64,000 bases of DNA, taken from assembly GCA_934202525.1 (NCBI GenBank), contig CAKPYB010000012.1, forward strand, positions 1-64,000. Direction: 5' to 3'. The notes beneath the pieces are model-generated. The model was given only the letters and a program-made list of their open reading frames with translations, made no database searches and was not told where the DNA came from. Within the stretch, counting starts at the first letter, position 1. The number at the start of each line of letters is the position of its first letter. Made by a program: the position numbers and the translations under genes. The stretch comes from an uncultured Prevotella sp. (GTDB lineage Bacteria; Bacteroidota; Bacteroidia; Bacteroidales; Bacteroidaceae). Shown here piece after piece: positions 8,583-17,420 of the stretch.

Positions 8583-11500
8583 ATGAAAAGAGTAAGACAT
8601 TCATTATTATATCTGCTTGCGGCAGGAGCCATGCTCCTGACAGGCTGTAGCGATGACTTCTTCGGCGACAAGACCGAGCAGCACGACAGCAACCGCATCC
8701 AACTCTCGGGCGATATTGACCAGCTTGCCGTAACCCGCGTCAACGACAACGGTTTCTGCAACGGCGACGTGATGGGCGTTTACATCGTAGATTACGAGGG
8801 GAACAAACCGGGAACCTTGAAGGTAAATGGCAACCGTGGCGATAATGTGCGCCACACTTTCGATGAACCAAACTATAAGTGGAACTCTGCTTATGACCTT
8901 TTCTGGAAAGACAAACATACGCATATTGATGTGTATGGTTACTATCCGTTTGCCAACCCTGAGAGCATCGAGGATTATCAGTTTGAAGTACAGAAAGACC
9001 AGAGCAAGGCAACCGAGAATGGCGAAATGGGAGGCTACGAAGCGAGCGATTTCCTCTGGGGCAAAGTATCAGATGTAGCTCCTACCACCAGCGTAATCCG
9101 TTTGCCTATGGCTCATCGCATGTCTAATGCCCGCGTTACCCTGATTCAGGGTTCCGGCTTTGCTGAGGGCGAATGGGCGAATCTGGAGAAGATTGTCCTG
9201 ACTGCCAACGTGGCCCGCAAGGCAAGCATCAACCTTTCTACTGGCGAAATCAAGACTGCAGGTGCTGTAGAAAACACCATGACCATCCCATCTCGTACTA
9301 ACGACGAGTGGCGCACCATCGTGGTTCCTCAAACCATAGCAGCCGGCACAACCCTCTTCAGCATCACCATCGGCGGCGTGCCTTATAAGTTCACTAAGAA
9401 CGAGGCACTTACCTACGTATCTGGCAAAATGATGAACTTCGGTATCAAAGTAGATAAGCAGACCGGAAGCGGCGCTTACAAGCTTACTTTGGTTAGCGAA
9501 AGCATTACTCCTTGGGAGAATGATTTGGTAAGCCATGATGCTGCGGCGAAGGAGTACGTGGTTATCAACTCAACGAAAGGGCACCTGAAAGATGCTATCA
9601 TTGCAGCAAACAAAGACTATACAAAACTCAAGAATCTGAAGATTACTGGTGAGATAGGACCTACAGACTTTGTATTTATGCATGACGAAATGAGCAATCT
9701 TCAATCTCTGAATATGAAAGAAACTATCGTTTATGGAAGATTTGGTTATCAACCTTGGATTTCTGGTGACAACTCTCACGATGAGGTAGAGAGAAAGTAC
9801 GTAATTCATGAGCGCGCATTTGATGAAAAGAACTCTTTAGTTCGTATAGTTCTTCCAGACAGTCTTACGGGTATTGGTGAATTAGCCTTCAGAAATTGTG
9901 TAAATCTAACTGGTTCTATCATCATACCAGAGGGAGTAACTCGCATTGGTCCTAGTGCATTTATGTGGTGTAATTCCTTAACAGGCACCCTCTCTCTTCC
10001 AACAACATTGGAATACATTGGAGGTGGAGGCGCTGCAGATATTGGAGGAGCGTTTGACGGCTGTCATTTTAATTGTGAGTTAAAGTTGCCAAACAATCTG
10101 AAATATATCGGTCACCATGCTTTTAGGGATAACCCTGGGTATTATGGGGCGTTGAAATTGCCAGAAAAACTAGAATATATAGGCGACCTTGCATTTTTTA
10201 ACGATCAAAATCTGACAGGTAACCTTACGATTCCGCAAGGAGTAAAAGCAATCAATCAAAGTGCCTTTAATGGAACAGGATTCAATGGTACGTTACAACT
10301 CCATGATGGTTTGACAAGCATCAACCAAGGTGCTTTTAATAATGTTCCATTAAAAGGTGAGTTGAACTTACCTAAAAACCTAACTTCTGTAGGAGAAAGT
10401 GCCTTCAATGGATGCGATTTCTCTGGAGTTTTAAAGCTGCCTAGCGGATTGGTTTCCATCGGCAGAAACGCCTTTGCAGGAAACTGGAGATTGATGGGTA
10501 CTTTGGAATTTCCTGAAGGCTTGGAGTCAATCGGTGCAGGAGCTTTCGCCAACTGCCGTAGTATAGAACAACTTATTTTCCCAGAAAGTCTGTCTAGTAT
10601 TGGTTATGAATCAACATGGGGAGATAATGGAGGTGCTTTTGCCAACGATTTTGGCATATACAGCATTATTTGTAGGGGAGAGGTTCCTGCACGTGTTTTG
10701 AGTGGCGCTTTCAACGGCGTAGCCAAGGATAACTTCACTCTCGAAGTCCCAGAATCTGCCATTTCTCAATATCAGGCAGCATCAGGCTGGTGCGACTTCA
10801 AGCGAATCGCAGCTCACCACGAGCTCGTTTGCCGTCCATCTGTAGCCTGCGCCTTGAGCACGGAGCATAAGCAGAAACTGGTGATTAACGCAGAGGGCGA
10901 ATGGGAAGTAGCCAGCAAGCCAGACTGGTGTGAGGTTTCTCCTGCCAGCGGCAACAAGAAGACAGAAGTTACTCTGACTATCAAGGGCATGGCTAAGAAT
11001 GCTGACAGCCGTGATGGAAAGGTAGTATTCCGTCTGAAAGACAAAGACTATACCCACGAATGTAGCGTTTCGCAGTATGGCTATGAATATGGCGAGGACG
11101 AATGGATTACCCTGCAGAAGGCTACCAAGGGCAATAATGGTGGAATCAATATCGTTCTGCTCGGCGACGGCTTTAGCGCAAAGGATATTGCCAGCGGAGA
11201 ATATCTGGATGATATCAAGCAGGAAGTGGAGTATTTCTTCGGTATTGAGCCTTACAAGACTTACCGTGATTACTTCAACGTTTATACCGCCATTCCGCTT
11301 TCTACAGAATCGGGCGTAGGAACCGTGAATACCATCCGCTACAACCGATTCAATACCACCTTTACCGGTGGCGTAGGATTGAAGGCAGATTATGACGAAG
11401 TATTCGACTATGCTCTGGGCGCTCCAACCGTGAACAAGAGCAATCTGAACCAGACCCTGATCATCATGGTTCCTAATTCTACCGATTACGGCGGCATCTG

Positions 11501-12113
11501 CCAGATGTGGGAAGACGGTTCGGCTATTGCCTTCTGTCCTAAGAGCACCTACGGTTATCCGCTCGATACCCGCGGCGTCATCCAGCATGAGGCAGGCGGA
11601 CACGGATTCGGAAAGTTGGGCGATGAATACATTTATCACAACGCCTTCATCGACTTCTGCGACTGCACCTGCTGCGGACACGTTCTTGAATTCAACGGAG
11701 CCAAGTCGCTCGGTTGGTACGACAATCTGGAACTTACCGGTAAGATGCATAGCGTGGGCTGGAGCCATCTGATTTTCGACGACCGCTATAGCGACATCGT
11801 AGATATCTACGAGGGAGGCTACATGCACAACCGAGGCGTATTCCGTTCGGAGCCAAACTCCTGCATGAACAACGATATTCCTTACTACAGCACCATCAGC
11901 CGTGAGAGTATCGTGAAGCGCATCAAGGCTTATGCCGGAGAAACCTACAGTTTCGAAGACTTCGTGAAGAACGACAAACGGGATGCGGGAATCGTAGAGA
12001 GCCGTGCTTTCGGCGGCGATGGCGACCAGCGCACATCCGGAACCTACCAGCATGCTCCTGTCTTCCATAAAGGCAGTCCGCTGAAAATGGCAAAGGTTAG
12101 AAAGCATCGCTAA
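8583..12113 (+). CDS. Multidomain surface lipoprotein: fimbrillin-like, BspA-type LRR, BACON, peptidase M64
   Basis: 1176 residues from ATG 8583, chosen because a lipoprotein signal (LLTGCSDD, Cys near residue 21) follows directly; no upstream Met gives a signal peptide. Order: a fimbrillin-like domain (about 25-310) with YDLFWKDKHTHIDVYGYYPF, similar to both neighbouring fimbrillins; a BspA/LRR_5 block (about 330-725) of roughly 22-residue repeats (ALKLPEKLEYIGDLAFF type); a BACON domain (about 745-835); and a C-terminal IgA-peptidase M64-like metalloprotease (about 840-1140). The putative zinc site is H1002-E-A-G-G-H1007 followed by GFGKLGDEY. Probably displayed on the outer membrane to bind and cut host or dietary glycoproteins; that is inference from families. 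The LRR block is visibly more AT-rich than its flanks. Confidence 0.88.
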   Translation: MKRVRHSLLYLLAAGAMLLTGCSDDFFGDKTEQHDSNRIQLSGDIDQLAVTRVNDNGFCNGDVMGVYIVDYEGNKPGTLKVNGNRGDNVRHTFDEPNYKWNSAYDLFWKDKHTHIDVYGYYPFANPESIEDYQFEVQKDQSKATENGEMGGYEASDFLWGKVSDVAPTTSVIRLPMAHRMSNARVTLIQGSGFAEGEWANLEKIVLTANVARKASINLSTGEIKTAGAVENTMTIPSRTNDEWRTIVVPQTIAAGTTLFSITIGGVPYKFTKNEALTYVSGKMMNFGIKVDKQTGSGAYKLTLVSESITPWENDLVSHDAAAKEYVVINSTKGHLKDAIIAANKDYTKLKNLKITGEIGPTDFVFMHDEMSNLQSLNMKETIVYGRFGYQPWISGDNSHDEVERKYVIHERAFDEKNSLVRIVLPDSLTGIGELAFRNCVNLTGSIIIPEGVTRIGPSAFMWCNSLTGTLSLPTTLEYIGGGGAADIGGAFDGCHFNCELKLPNNLKYIGHHAFRDNPGYYGALKLPEKLEYIGDLAFFNDQNLTGNLTIPQGVKAINQSAFNGTGFNGTLQLHDGLTSINQGAFNNVPLKGELNLPKNLTSVGESAFNGCDFSGVLKLPSGLVSIGRNAFAGNWRLMGTLEFPEGLESIGAGAFANCRSIEQLIFPESLSSIGYESTWGDNGGAFANDFGIYSIICRGEVPARVLSGAFNGVAKDNFTLEVPESAISQYQAASGWCDFKRIAAHHELVCRPSVACALSTEHKQKLVINAEGEWEVASKPDWCEVSPASGNKKTEVTLTIKGMAKNADSRDGKVVFRLKDKDYTHECSVSQYGYEYGEDEWITLQKATKGNNGGINIVLLGDGFSAKDIASGEYLDDIKQEVEYFFGIEPYKTYRDYFNVYTAIPLSTESGVGTVNTIRYNRFNTTFTGGVGLKADYDEVFDYALGAPTVNKSNLNQTLIIMVPNSTDYGGICQMWEDGSAIAFCPKSTYGYPLDTRGVIQHEAGGHGFGKLGDEYIYHNAFIDFCDCTCCGHVLEFNGAKSLGWYDNLELTGKMHSVGWSHLIFDDRYSDIVDIYEGGYMHNRGVFRSEPNSCMNNDIPYYSTISRESIVKRIKAYAGETYSFEDFVKNDKRDAGIVESRAFGGDGDQRTSGTYQHAPVFHKGSPLKMAKVRKHR

Positions 12114-12162
12114 GAGCGAGGGCAAGGTAAATCAGATTATGGACCATTAAAACAAGAAAAAA

Positions 12163-13059
12163 ATGAAGAAACATATAATAAGATACGCCAGTTTTGCGTT
12201 GGCTATATTAGGAATGGTTTCATGTAGCGAGGAGGTGGAAACAACCTCCCGCTACAAGGATGCCCAATCTACGCCGATGACTTTTGCCGTAAACTATCCC
12301 GGCCAGACCCGTGCCACGGCAACCAGTTTCGAGACCAACGACAAGATAGGTCTCTACGTGGCAGAAAGCAAGGCTCCACTCGAAATAGGCGGCAATCTCG
12401 TGAACAACGAAGCGCTCACCTACGATGGCAGCAAATGGGAAGCCGCCCGTACCCTCTATTGGGACGAAGGCATCTACAACGCCTACGCTTACTACCCATA
12501 CATACAGGGCGTAAGCAGCACGACAGACCAGCCTTTCAGCGTAGCGCTCGACCAGAGCACCCCGAAGACGGCAACTGCCCCCGGCGGTTACGAGGCGAGC
12601 GACCTGCTCTTTGCCACCAGCAAGGACATCCAGGCATCCAACTCCCCTATCAGCCTCAACTTCAAGCACATCATGAGCAAGCTCAAGATACGTCTGATCA
12701 AGGGCGAAGACTTTGAGGGAGACATGCCAACTCATGCCCAGGTAACCATCCACAGCACGGTACCTACAGCCACCATCGACCTTCAGGCAGGCGTAGCAAC
12801 CCGTTATGTGAAAGGAACCCAGCAGAGCATCATCGCTCATCAGGAGAGCGACTACATCTATTCGGCCATCATCGTGCCTCAACGCATCGAAAACCGGAGA
12901 CCACTCATCGAAGTGGTAATGAAAGGTGTAAGTTATCTCTACGAGAGCAGATTCCAGTTTAAACCCGGAACCGAACATCTTGTCAACTTCATCATTTCTG
13001 ACAACCCAGACCAGGTGAAGATAGAGATAGGCGGCGAAATTCAGAACTGGGGAAAATAA
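12163..13059 (+). CDS. Fimbrillin family (Mfa-like) lipoprotein
   Basis: 298 residues with a lipobox (GMVSCSEE, Cys near residue 21) and the fimbrillin pattern: TRATATSFETNDKIGLYV, then ALTYDGSKWEAARTLYWDEG, and a C-terminal beta strand ending IGGEIQNWGK. It resembles the lipoprotein at 7579 and the N-terminal domain of the M64 protein, so the locus carries three versions of the fold. Separated by only 49 bp from the M64 gene, and 56 bp from the next gene. Likely a pilus subunit, anchor or adhesin. Confidence 0.9.
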   Translation: MKKHIIRYASFALAILGMVSCSEEVETTSRYKDAQSTPMTFAVNYPGQTRATATSFETNDKIGLYVAESKAPLEIGGNLVNNEALTYDGSKWEAARTLYWDEGIYNAYAYYPYIQGVSSTTDQPFSVALDQSTPKTATAPGGYEASDLLFATSKDIQASNSPISLNFKHIMSKLKIRLIKGEDFEGDMPTHAQVTIHSTVPTATIDLQAGVATRYVKGTQQSIIAHQESDYIYSAIIVPQRIENRRPLIEVVMKGVSYLYESRFQFKPGTEHLVNFIISDNPDQVKIEIGGEIQNWGK

Positions 13060-13115
13060 GTAAGACGGCCTTTCGCTCGAAGGGCTAGGAATGATAAGAA
13101 TACAGAGAATTATAG

Positions 13116-14177
13116 ATGAAGAAGACGGTATTGATATTATCCCTTCTCTCACTCCTTCTCGGAGGATGGGTGGCAGCCTTGTGGCTGCTACCCTCTGCCG
13201 TTTATAAAGGCGACAGCCAGGAAACCCGATACGGAGTGAACGAAGGACTGGAACTTGTAGAACAGGACAACGGCGCGAAAGGCAAGCGATACGTGGTAGA
13301 AGATGCAGACGGAAACGAGCTGTTTACCATCCCTTTGCGTGGCTGTCTGCTAGACACCCGTTTCCGCAACGGGCAGCTCCGGTTCCGCGAGCAAAACTCT
13401 AAGAGAGAGGGATTTATCGACCGCCAGGGTATGGTAGTATTCACAGAAGACAATAAAAATGCGGTTCCGGAAGCCAACAGGCAGCAGGCGCAGATGCTGA
13501 TGAACGGAGAGACGGAAGAAGGCACGAAGAGTGCGGCTGATTACCAACCGGAAGAACAGGCAAGCAGGCAAGCGAAGGCATCAAAAGCAGGAAAGACCAG
13601 CCATCTTTCGCAGACAGATCTCAAGACGATGGCGCAGTCGAATCCTTTCTACAAGGAAGCCTCGAAAATCTTGCAGGGTAAACTCACAGAGACCGATGCC
13701 AGACGCCGCCATACCATCCTCAACTACTGCGAACATTTCCGCACAGCCTATACCACCAAGGATCTAGATTTCCTGAAACAGGTGTTTAGCGACAAGGCAC
13801 TCATCATCGTAGGAAACGTGATAAAACCAGTAGCCAACGACAACAAGTGTCAGGCGGAAGCAAAGGTAACCTACGCCATTCACTCGAAGAAAGACTATAT
13901 TTCAAGACTGGCGAAGGTATTTACAGCCAATCAGAAGATAGACTTGAAGTTCTCGGGATTCCGCATCATGCGCCATCCTACGATGGACGGCATTTACGGC
14001 GTCACCCTCCGGCAGCAATACAAGAGCGACCGCTACGCAGACGACGGCTATCTCTTTCTGCTCTGGGATTTCCGCAATCCGTCCATGCCACTCATCCACG
14101 TGCGCACCTGGCAACCGGCAGGAACCGTACATAGCGGAGATGATATTATCAGTATACAAGACTTTAATTTAGAATAA
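13116..14177 (+). CDS. Secreted or membrane-anchored protein with WG-like N-terminus and NTF2-like C-terminus
   Basis: 353 residues. One N-terminal hydrophobic helix (about 4-27) serves as signal or anchor. The stretch GNELFTIPLRGCLLD..FIDRQGMVVF resembles WG-type beta repeats that read 'F-D-G-x-V'. A low-complexity charged linker (about 125-170) leads to a C-terminal region (about 180-350) with the curved-sheet pattern of the NTF2/SnoaL superfamily (YCEHFRTAYTTKDLDFLKQVFSDKALI). No catalytic residues can be assigned. It ends one base before the next gene, so the two are translationally linked. I do not recognise a named family. Confidence 0.7.
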   Translation: MKKTVLILSLLSLLLGGWVAALWLLPSAVYKGDSQETRYGVNEGLELVEQDNGAKGKRYVVEDADGNELFTIPLRGCLLDTRFRNGQLRFREQNSKREGFIDRQGMVVFTEDNKNAVPEANRQQAQMLMNGETEEGTKSAADYQPEEQASRQAKASKAGKTSHLSQTDLKTMAQSNPFYKEASKILQGKLTETDARRRHTILNYCEHFRTAYTTKDLDFLKQVFSDKALIIVGNVIKPVANDNKCQAEAKVTYAIHSKKDYISRLAKVFTANQKIDLKFSGFRIMRHPTMDGIYGVTLRQQYKSDRYADDGYLFLLWDFRNPSMPLIHVRTWQPAGTVHSGDDIISIQDFNLE

Positions 14178-14178
14178 T

Positions 14179-15129
14179 ATGATGATACTCTTATTCATAT
14201 TAAGCCTGTGGTCAGCATCCGTTCAGGCACAGGAATTTTCGGTAGCAGGTTTCCGCCTGTTGCCCAACGACGTGAGTGCCTTTATCACCCCCGTACGCGA
14301 CCTCAACGATGAGCCTTGCGCCCTGGTAAAGGTAGAAGCACCCTCCGACTTTGCCTTCTCTACCCCGCTCGGCATCGTATCGCGAAAAGACAAAGTGGGC
14401 GAAATCTGGCTCTATCTTCCTAAAGGATCCAAACTGCTTACCATCAAGCATCCGGAATGGGGCGTGCTGCGCGATTACCGGTTCAGCAAACCGCTGGAAA
14501 GCAGAATGACCTACGAGCTGAAACTGAAACTGCCCAAACCTGCTCCTATCATCCAGGAGAAGCACGATACCATCGTAGAGGTGAAGACGGTAACAGATAC
14601 GATTACCATCCCACAAGTACGTCCGAAGATGCCACTCGCCCTCTACACGCTCGCCACGCTATCCCTTCATGAAGACGGACCGTCCTATGGTCTCTTCTTC
14701 GCCCTGATGCGCCGCCACGGCTTCTTCATCCATGCCAGCAGCAACCTCAAGAGCATAGGCAGCACAGAGGGAACCTGCAACAAAGAAGGTTTCACGCCGG
14801 GCAGCAGCATCAAACCTTATTATACAGGCAATACACGCCACCAGAACTACACCTTTACCGCTGGAGCCATCCACCACATCACGCATGGTTTCTGCCTCTT
14901 CGAAGGCGTAGGCTACGGCAAAGCCGCTACAGCCTGGCAGCAGACCGAGAGCAGCGGAGGCGGATACCTGCTCAACGAAGACCTTACCGACAAAGGCTTC
15001 GCAGCCCAGCTGGGTGTGCTCGCCTCGTTCAACAGAGTGAGCATCGCAGCCTCAGCCATCACCATCGCCGGAAAACAATGGCAGGGCAGCATCGGCATAG
15101 GTATTAAAATCGGAAAACAAAAGAAGTAA
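14179..15129 (+). CDS. Exported barrel-like outer-membrane protein of unknown function
   Basis: 316 residues. Cleavable signal peptide (MMILLFILSLWSASVQAQE). An N-terminal beta-rich domain (about 18-120) with DLNDEPCALVKV and the PKGSKLLTIKHPEWG stretch resembles PEGA-like/surface-anchor folds. A Pro/Thr linker (VEVKTVTDTITIPQ) precedes a C-terminal half with alternating aromatic/glycine strands (YGLFFALMRRHGFFIHASSN, GFAAQLGVLASFNRVSIAAS, GSIGIGIKIG), as in small beta barrels. Overlaps no gene, but starts 1 bp after the NTF2-like gene and ends 3 bp before the LRR lipoprotein: one translational unit. Function unknown. Confidence 0.72.
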   Translation: MMILLFILSLWSASVQAQEFSVAGFRLLPNDVSAFITPVRDLNDEPCALVKVEAPSDFAFSTPLGIVSRKDKVGEIWLYLPKGSKLLTIKHPEWGVLRDYRFSKPLESRMTYELKLKLPKPAPIIQEKHDTIVEVKTVTDTITIPQVRPKMPLALYTLATLSLHEDGPSYGLFFALMRRHGFFIHASSNLKSIGSTEGTCNKEGFTPGSSIKPYYTGNTRHQNYTFTAGAIHHITHGFCLFEGVGYGKAATAWQQTESSGGGYLLNEDLTDKGFAAQLGVLASFNRVSIAASAITIAGKQWQGSIGIGIKIGKQKK

Positions 15130-15132
15130 GAA

Positions 15133-16779
15133 ATGAACATAAAAAGCATATTACGCAGCATCAGATTTCTTGCCCTCCTGATAGGAAACATGATGATGGC
15201 AGGTTGCAGCAATAGCGATAAGCCTGCCTATCTGGAACCGCACCTGATAACCACAGAGGCGACCCACATCACCCGAACAGAGGCTACCCTCAACGGATCA
15301 GCTACCATAGAGGGAGAAACAGAAATGCCGAAACTCCAGTTCAGATACGGCACTTCGGAGAGCATGAGCCTCAGTACCAGCGAGGTTCATGCCCAGGGAG
15401 CTGACGTCTCGCTGGTCCTGACGGGACTCAAAGCGGGCACTACCTATTATTATATGCTGCAGGGCAGCAACGGGCGAACAACCACAACCAGCAACATGAT
15501 GAGTTTCACCACCCAGCCCAATATAAGTCCGAAACTATCATCGGCCACGCTCTTGAGCCACGGACCGATGAGCGCTTTCGTAAGTTACGAAATAACCGAT
15601 GATGGAGGCGAACCGATGACCGAAACCGGATGCTACGTTTATCTGACCGGCGAGCCGGAGAGCAAGCAGAAATACATCTTAGAAAACTTTGACGGAAAGG
15701 AGGGAAAAATCAAGTTGCGCATCGGAAATCTGGAGCGGAATGCCCACTACGAGTTTCAGCCTTTCGCCCGGAATACGGTAGGAGAAACCATCGGAACCGC
15801 CATCAAATATGATACGAGCGACGCCATTACGCTAAACGAAACAGGTGAACTGACCCAGCTGATGGGCAACCATCTTTACGAATACACCCAGTTGAGCATA
15901 GCCGGAACCCTGAACGGCGAAGACCTCAGCTGTATGAGAATGATGATGGGGCGCGACAATAATAATGCATCCACTCCAGGCAAACTCTCGGATATAGACC
16001 TTACCGACGTTCACCTCGCAGCAGGCGGAATGGTAGGTCCTTATCATCACGAAGCTGCAGAAAACCAGATTGTGCAAGGCACATTTGCCGGTTGCGAGAA
16101 GCTCACCCACGTAGTTCTCCCAGCCGATGCAACCACCATAGAGAAAGATGCGTTTGCCGATTGCACTTCGCTCCGCAAGATAGAGATTCCTGCCTCAGCA
16201 GGCAGCATTCTCCCTTCCAGCGGATGCACGGCGCTCGAAGCCCTTACGGTTTCGCCTGCCAACGCTTACTACAAGAGTCAGGACGGCGTGCTGCTGAATG
16301 CAGAAGGCAACAGAATCGTCTGGTTCCCGATGGGCAAGAAGGGAAAATACACCCTCCCATCCGCCTTTACTTCCATTGGCGCCTACGCCTTCAAGGAATG
16401 CAGCATCGAGGCGTTTTATCTGTCAGACAACGTCAAAACATTAGGTCAAGGTGCCTTCATGGACAGCCAGATAAAGGAAATACATCTCGGGGCAGGCATC
16501 AAGCTGATTCCTACAGGCGTTTTCCAAGGCTGCCGGAAACTCACGAAAGTGTATCTGGGAGCCAACACAGAACAAATCAGCAACTACGCTTTCGACGGAA
16601 GTCCGCTTACCGACCTTTATGTTGCAGCTTCCATGATTCCTTACTGCGAAGAAAACGCCTTCGCCAACAAGGTAGAAGGCTTCTTCACCACCTGCGTACT
16701 CCACGTGCCTGCAGGTAAGAAAAAGGTTTACCAGAACCATAAAATATGGGGCAAATTCACCCATATCGTTGAAGAATAG
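15133..16779 (+). CDS. BspA-type leucine-rich-repeat lipoprotein with fibronectin-like domain
   Basis: 548 residues. Lipobox MMAGCSNS (Cys near residue 25). Residues about 35-130 form a fibronectin type III-like domain (ATLNGSATIEGETEMPKLQFRYG, LKAGTTYYYMLQGSN), followed by a second similar region to about 225. From about 310 to 540 there are LRR_5 repeats (CEKLTHVVLPADATTIEKDAFADCTSLRKIEIPASA type). BspA-like proteins in this phylum bind fibronectin and other host proteins. Part of the same tight gene string; presumably displayed on the surface. Confidence 0.88.
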   Translation: MNIKSILRSIRFLALLIGNMMMAGCSNSDKPAYLEPHLITTEATHITRTEATLNGSATIEGETEMPKLQFRYGTSESMSLSTSEVHAQGADVSLVLTGLKAGTTYYYMLQGSNGRTTTTSNMMSFTTQPNISPKLSSATLLSHGPMSAFVSYEITDDGGEPMTETGCYVYLTGEPESKQKYILENFDGKEGKIKLRIGNLERNAHYEFQPFARNTVGETIGTAIKYDTSDAITLNETGELTQLMGNHLYEYTQLSIAGTLNGEDLSCMRMMMGRDNNNASTPGKLSDIDLTDVHLAAGGMVGPYHHEAAENQIVQGTFAGCEKLTHVVLPADATTIEKDAFADCTSLRKIEIPASAGSILPSSGCTALEALTVSPANAYYKSQDGVLLNAEGNRIVWFPMGKKGKYTLPSAFTSIGAYAFKECSIEAFYLSDNVKTLGQGAFMDSQIKEIHLGAGIKLIPTGVFQGCRKLTKVYLGANTEQISNYAFDGSPLTDLYVAASMIPYCEENAFANKVEGFFTTCVLHVPAGKKKVYQNHKIWGKFTHIVEE

Positions 16780-16814
16780 AATTGTAGAACATTCATACAG
16801 TTAAAGAATAAATT

Positions 16815-17384
16815 ATGACAACACCCGAAATAGAAGAGCTCAAATCGCTCGTAGAACAGAAATACGGCAAGATTCTTGCCACGACAACCGACTTTGAAGA
16901 GTTTTCACTCTATCTGGATAAGAAAACATGTGGAACTATTTCGCCATCCACCCTCAAACGCCTCTATGGATACGTGAACGACAATCATAAGCCGCGCATG
17001 GTAACCCTCGATGTGCTTTCCCAATATATCGGTCATCGGAACTACATGGAATTTACCCATTGGCTCAAGACAAGCACCAAGTACAACAGTTCTTTCTTCA
17101 AGGCAAACCAGCTGGTAAGCAGCGAGTTGCAAGAAGGCACTCTCGTTTCTATCGGCTGGAGCCCCAACCGTCTGCTGCAGCTCCGCTATCTGGGCGAAAG
17201 CACCTATGAAATAGAGAAATCAGAGAACAGCAAGCTGCAGCCTGGCGACCGCTTCGTAACAGGCTGTTTCATCAAGGAGCAGCCCCTCTTCCTGCCCTAC
17301 ATCGAGCGTGGCGGCGAGCGTACAGCCTCGTTCGTAGCCGGCAGAAACGGCGGACTTACCGTCATCAGCATCAACGAGAAATAA
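16815..17384 (+). CDS. Small protein with HTH-like N-terminus, partner of the Ser/Thr kinase gene
   Basis: 189 residues, no signal peptide, so cytoplasmic. The N-terminal half has a helical pattern (TISPSTLKRLYGYVN..PRMVTLDVLSQYIGHRNYMEFTHWL) that could be a helix-turn-helix; the C-terminal half is beta-rich (GTLVSIGWSPNRLLQLRYLG). It sits 36 bp after the LRR lipoprotein and 36 bp before the kinase start. The pairing with a Hanks-type kinase suggests it is a regulator or kinase substrate, but this is inference. I do not recognise a named family. Confidence 0.65.
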   Translation: MTTPEIEELKSLVEQKYGKILATTTDFEEFSLYLDKKTCGTISPSTLKRLYGYVNDNHKPRMVTLDVLSQYIGHRNYMEFTHWLKTSTKYNSSFFKANQLVSSELQEGTLVSIGWSPNRLLQLRYLGESTYEIEKSENSKLQPGDRFVTGCFIKEQPLFLPYIERGGERTASFVAGRNGGLTVISINEK

Positions 17385-17420
17385 AATAACAGTAATCAAG
17401 AAAAAGAGGAATCCGTGAGC

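Noticed and set aside
10782..12125. 447-residue minus-strand ORF
   Set aside because: Shadow of the M64 peptidase coding region; no start signals and no recognisable protein character.
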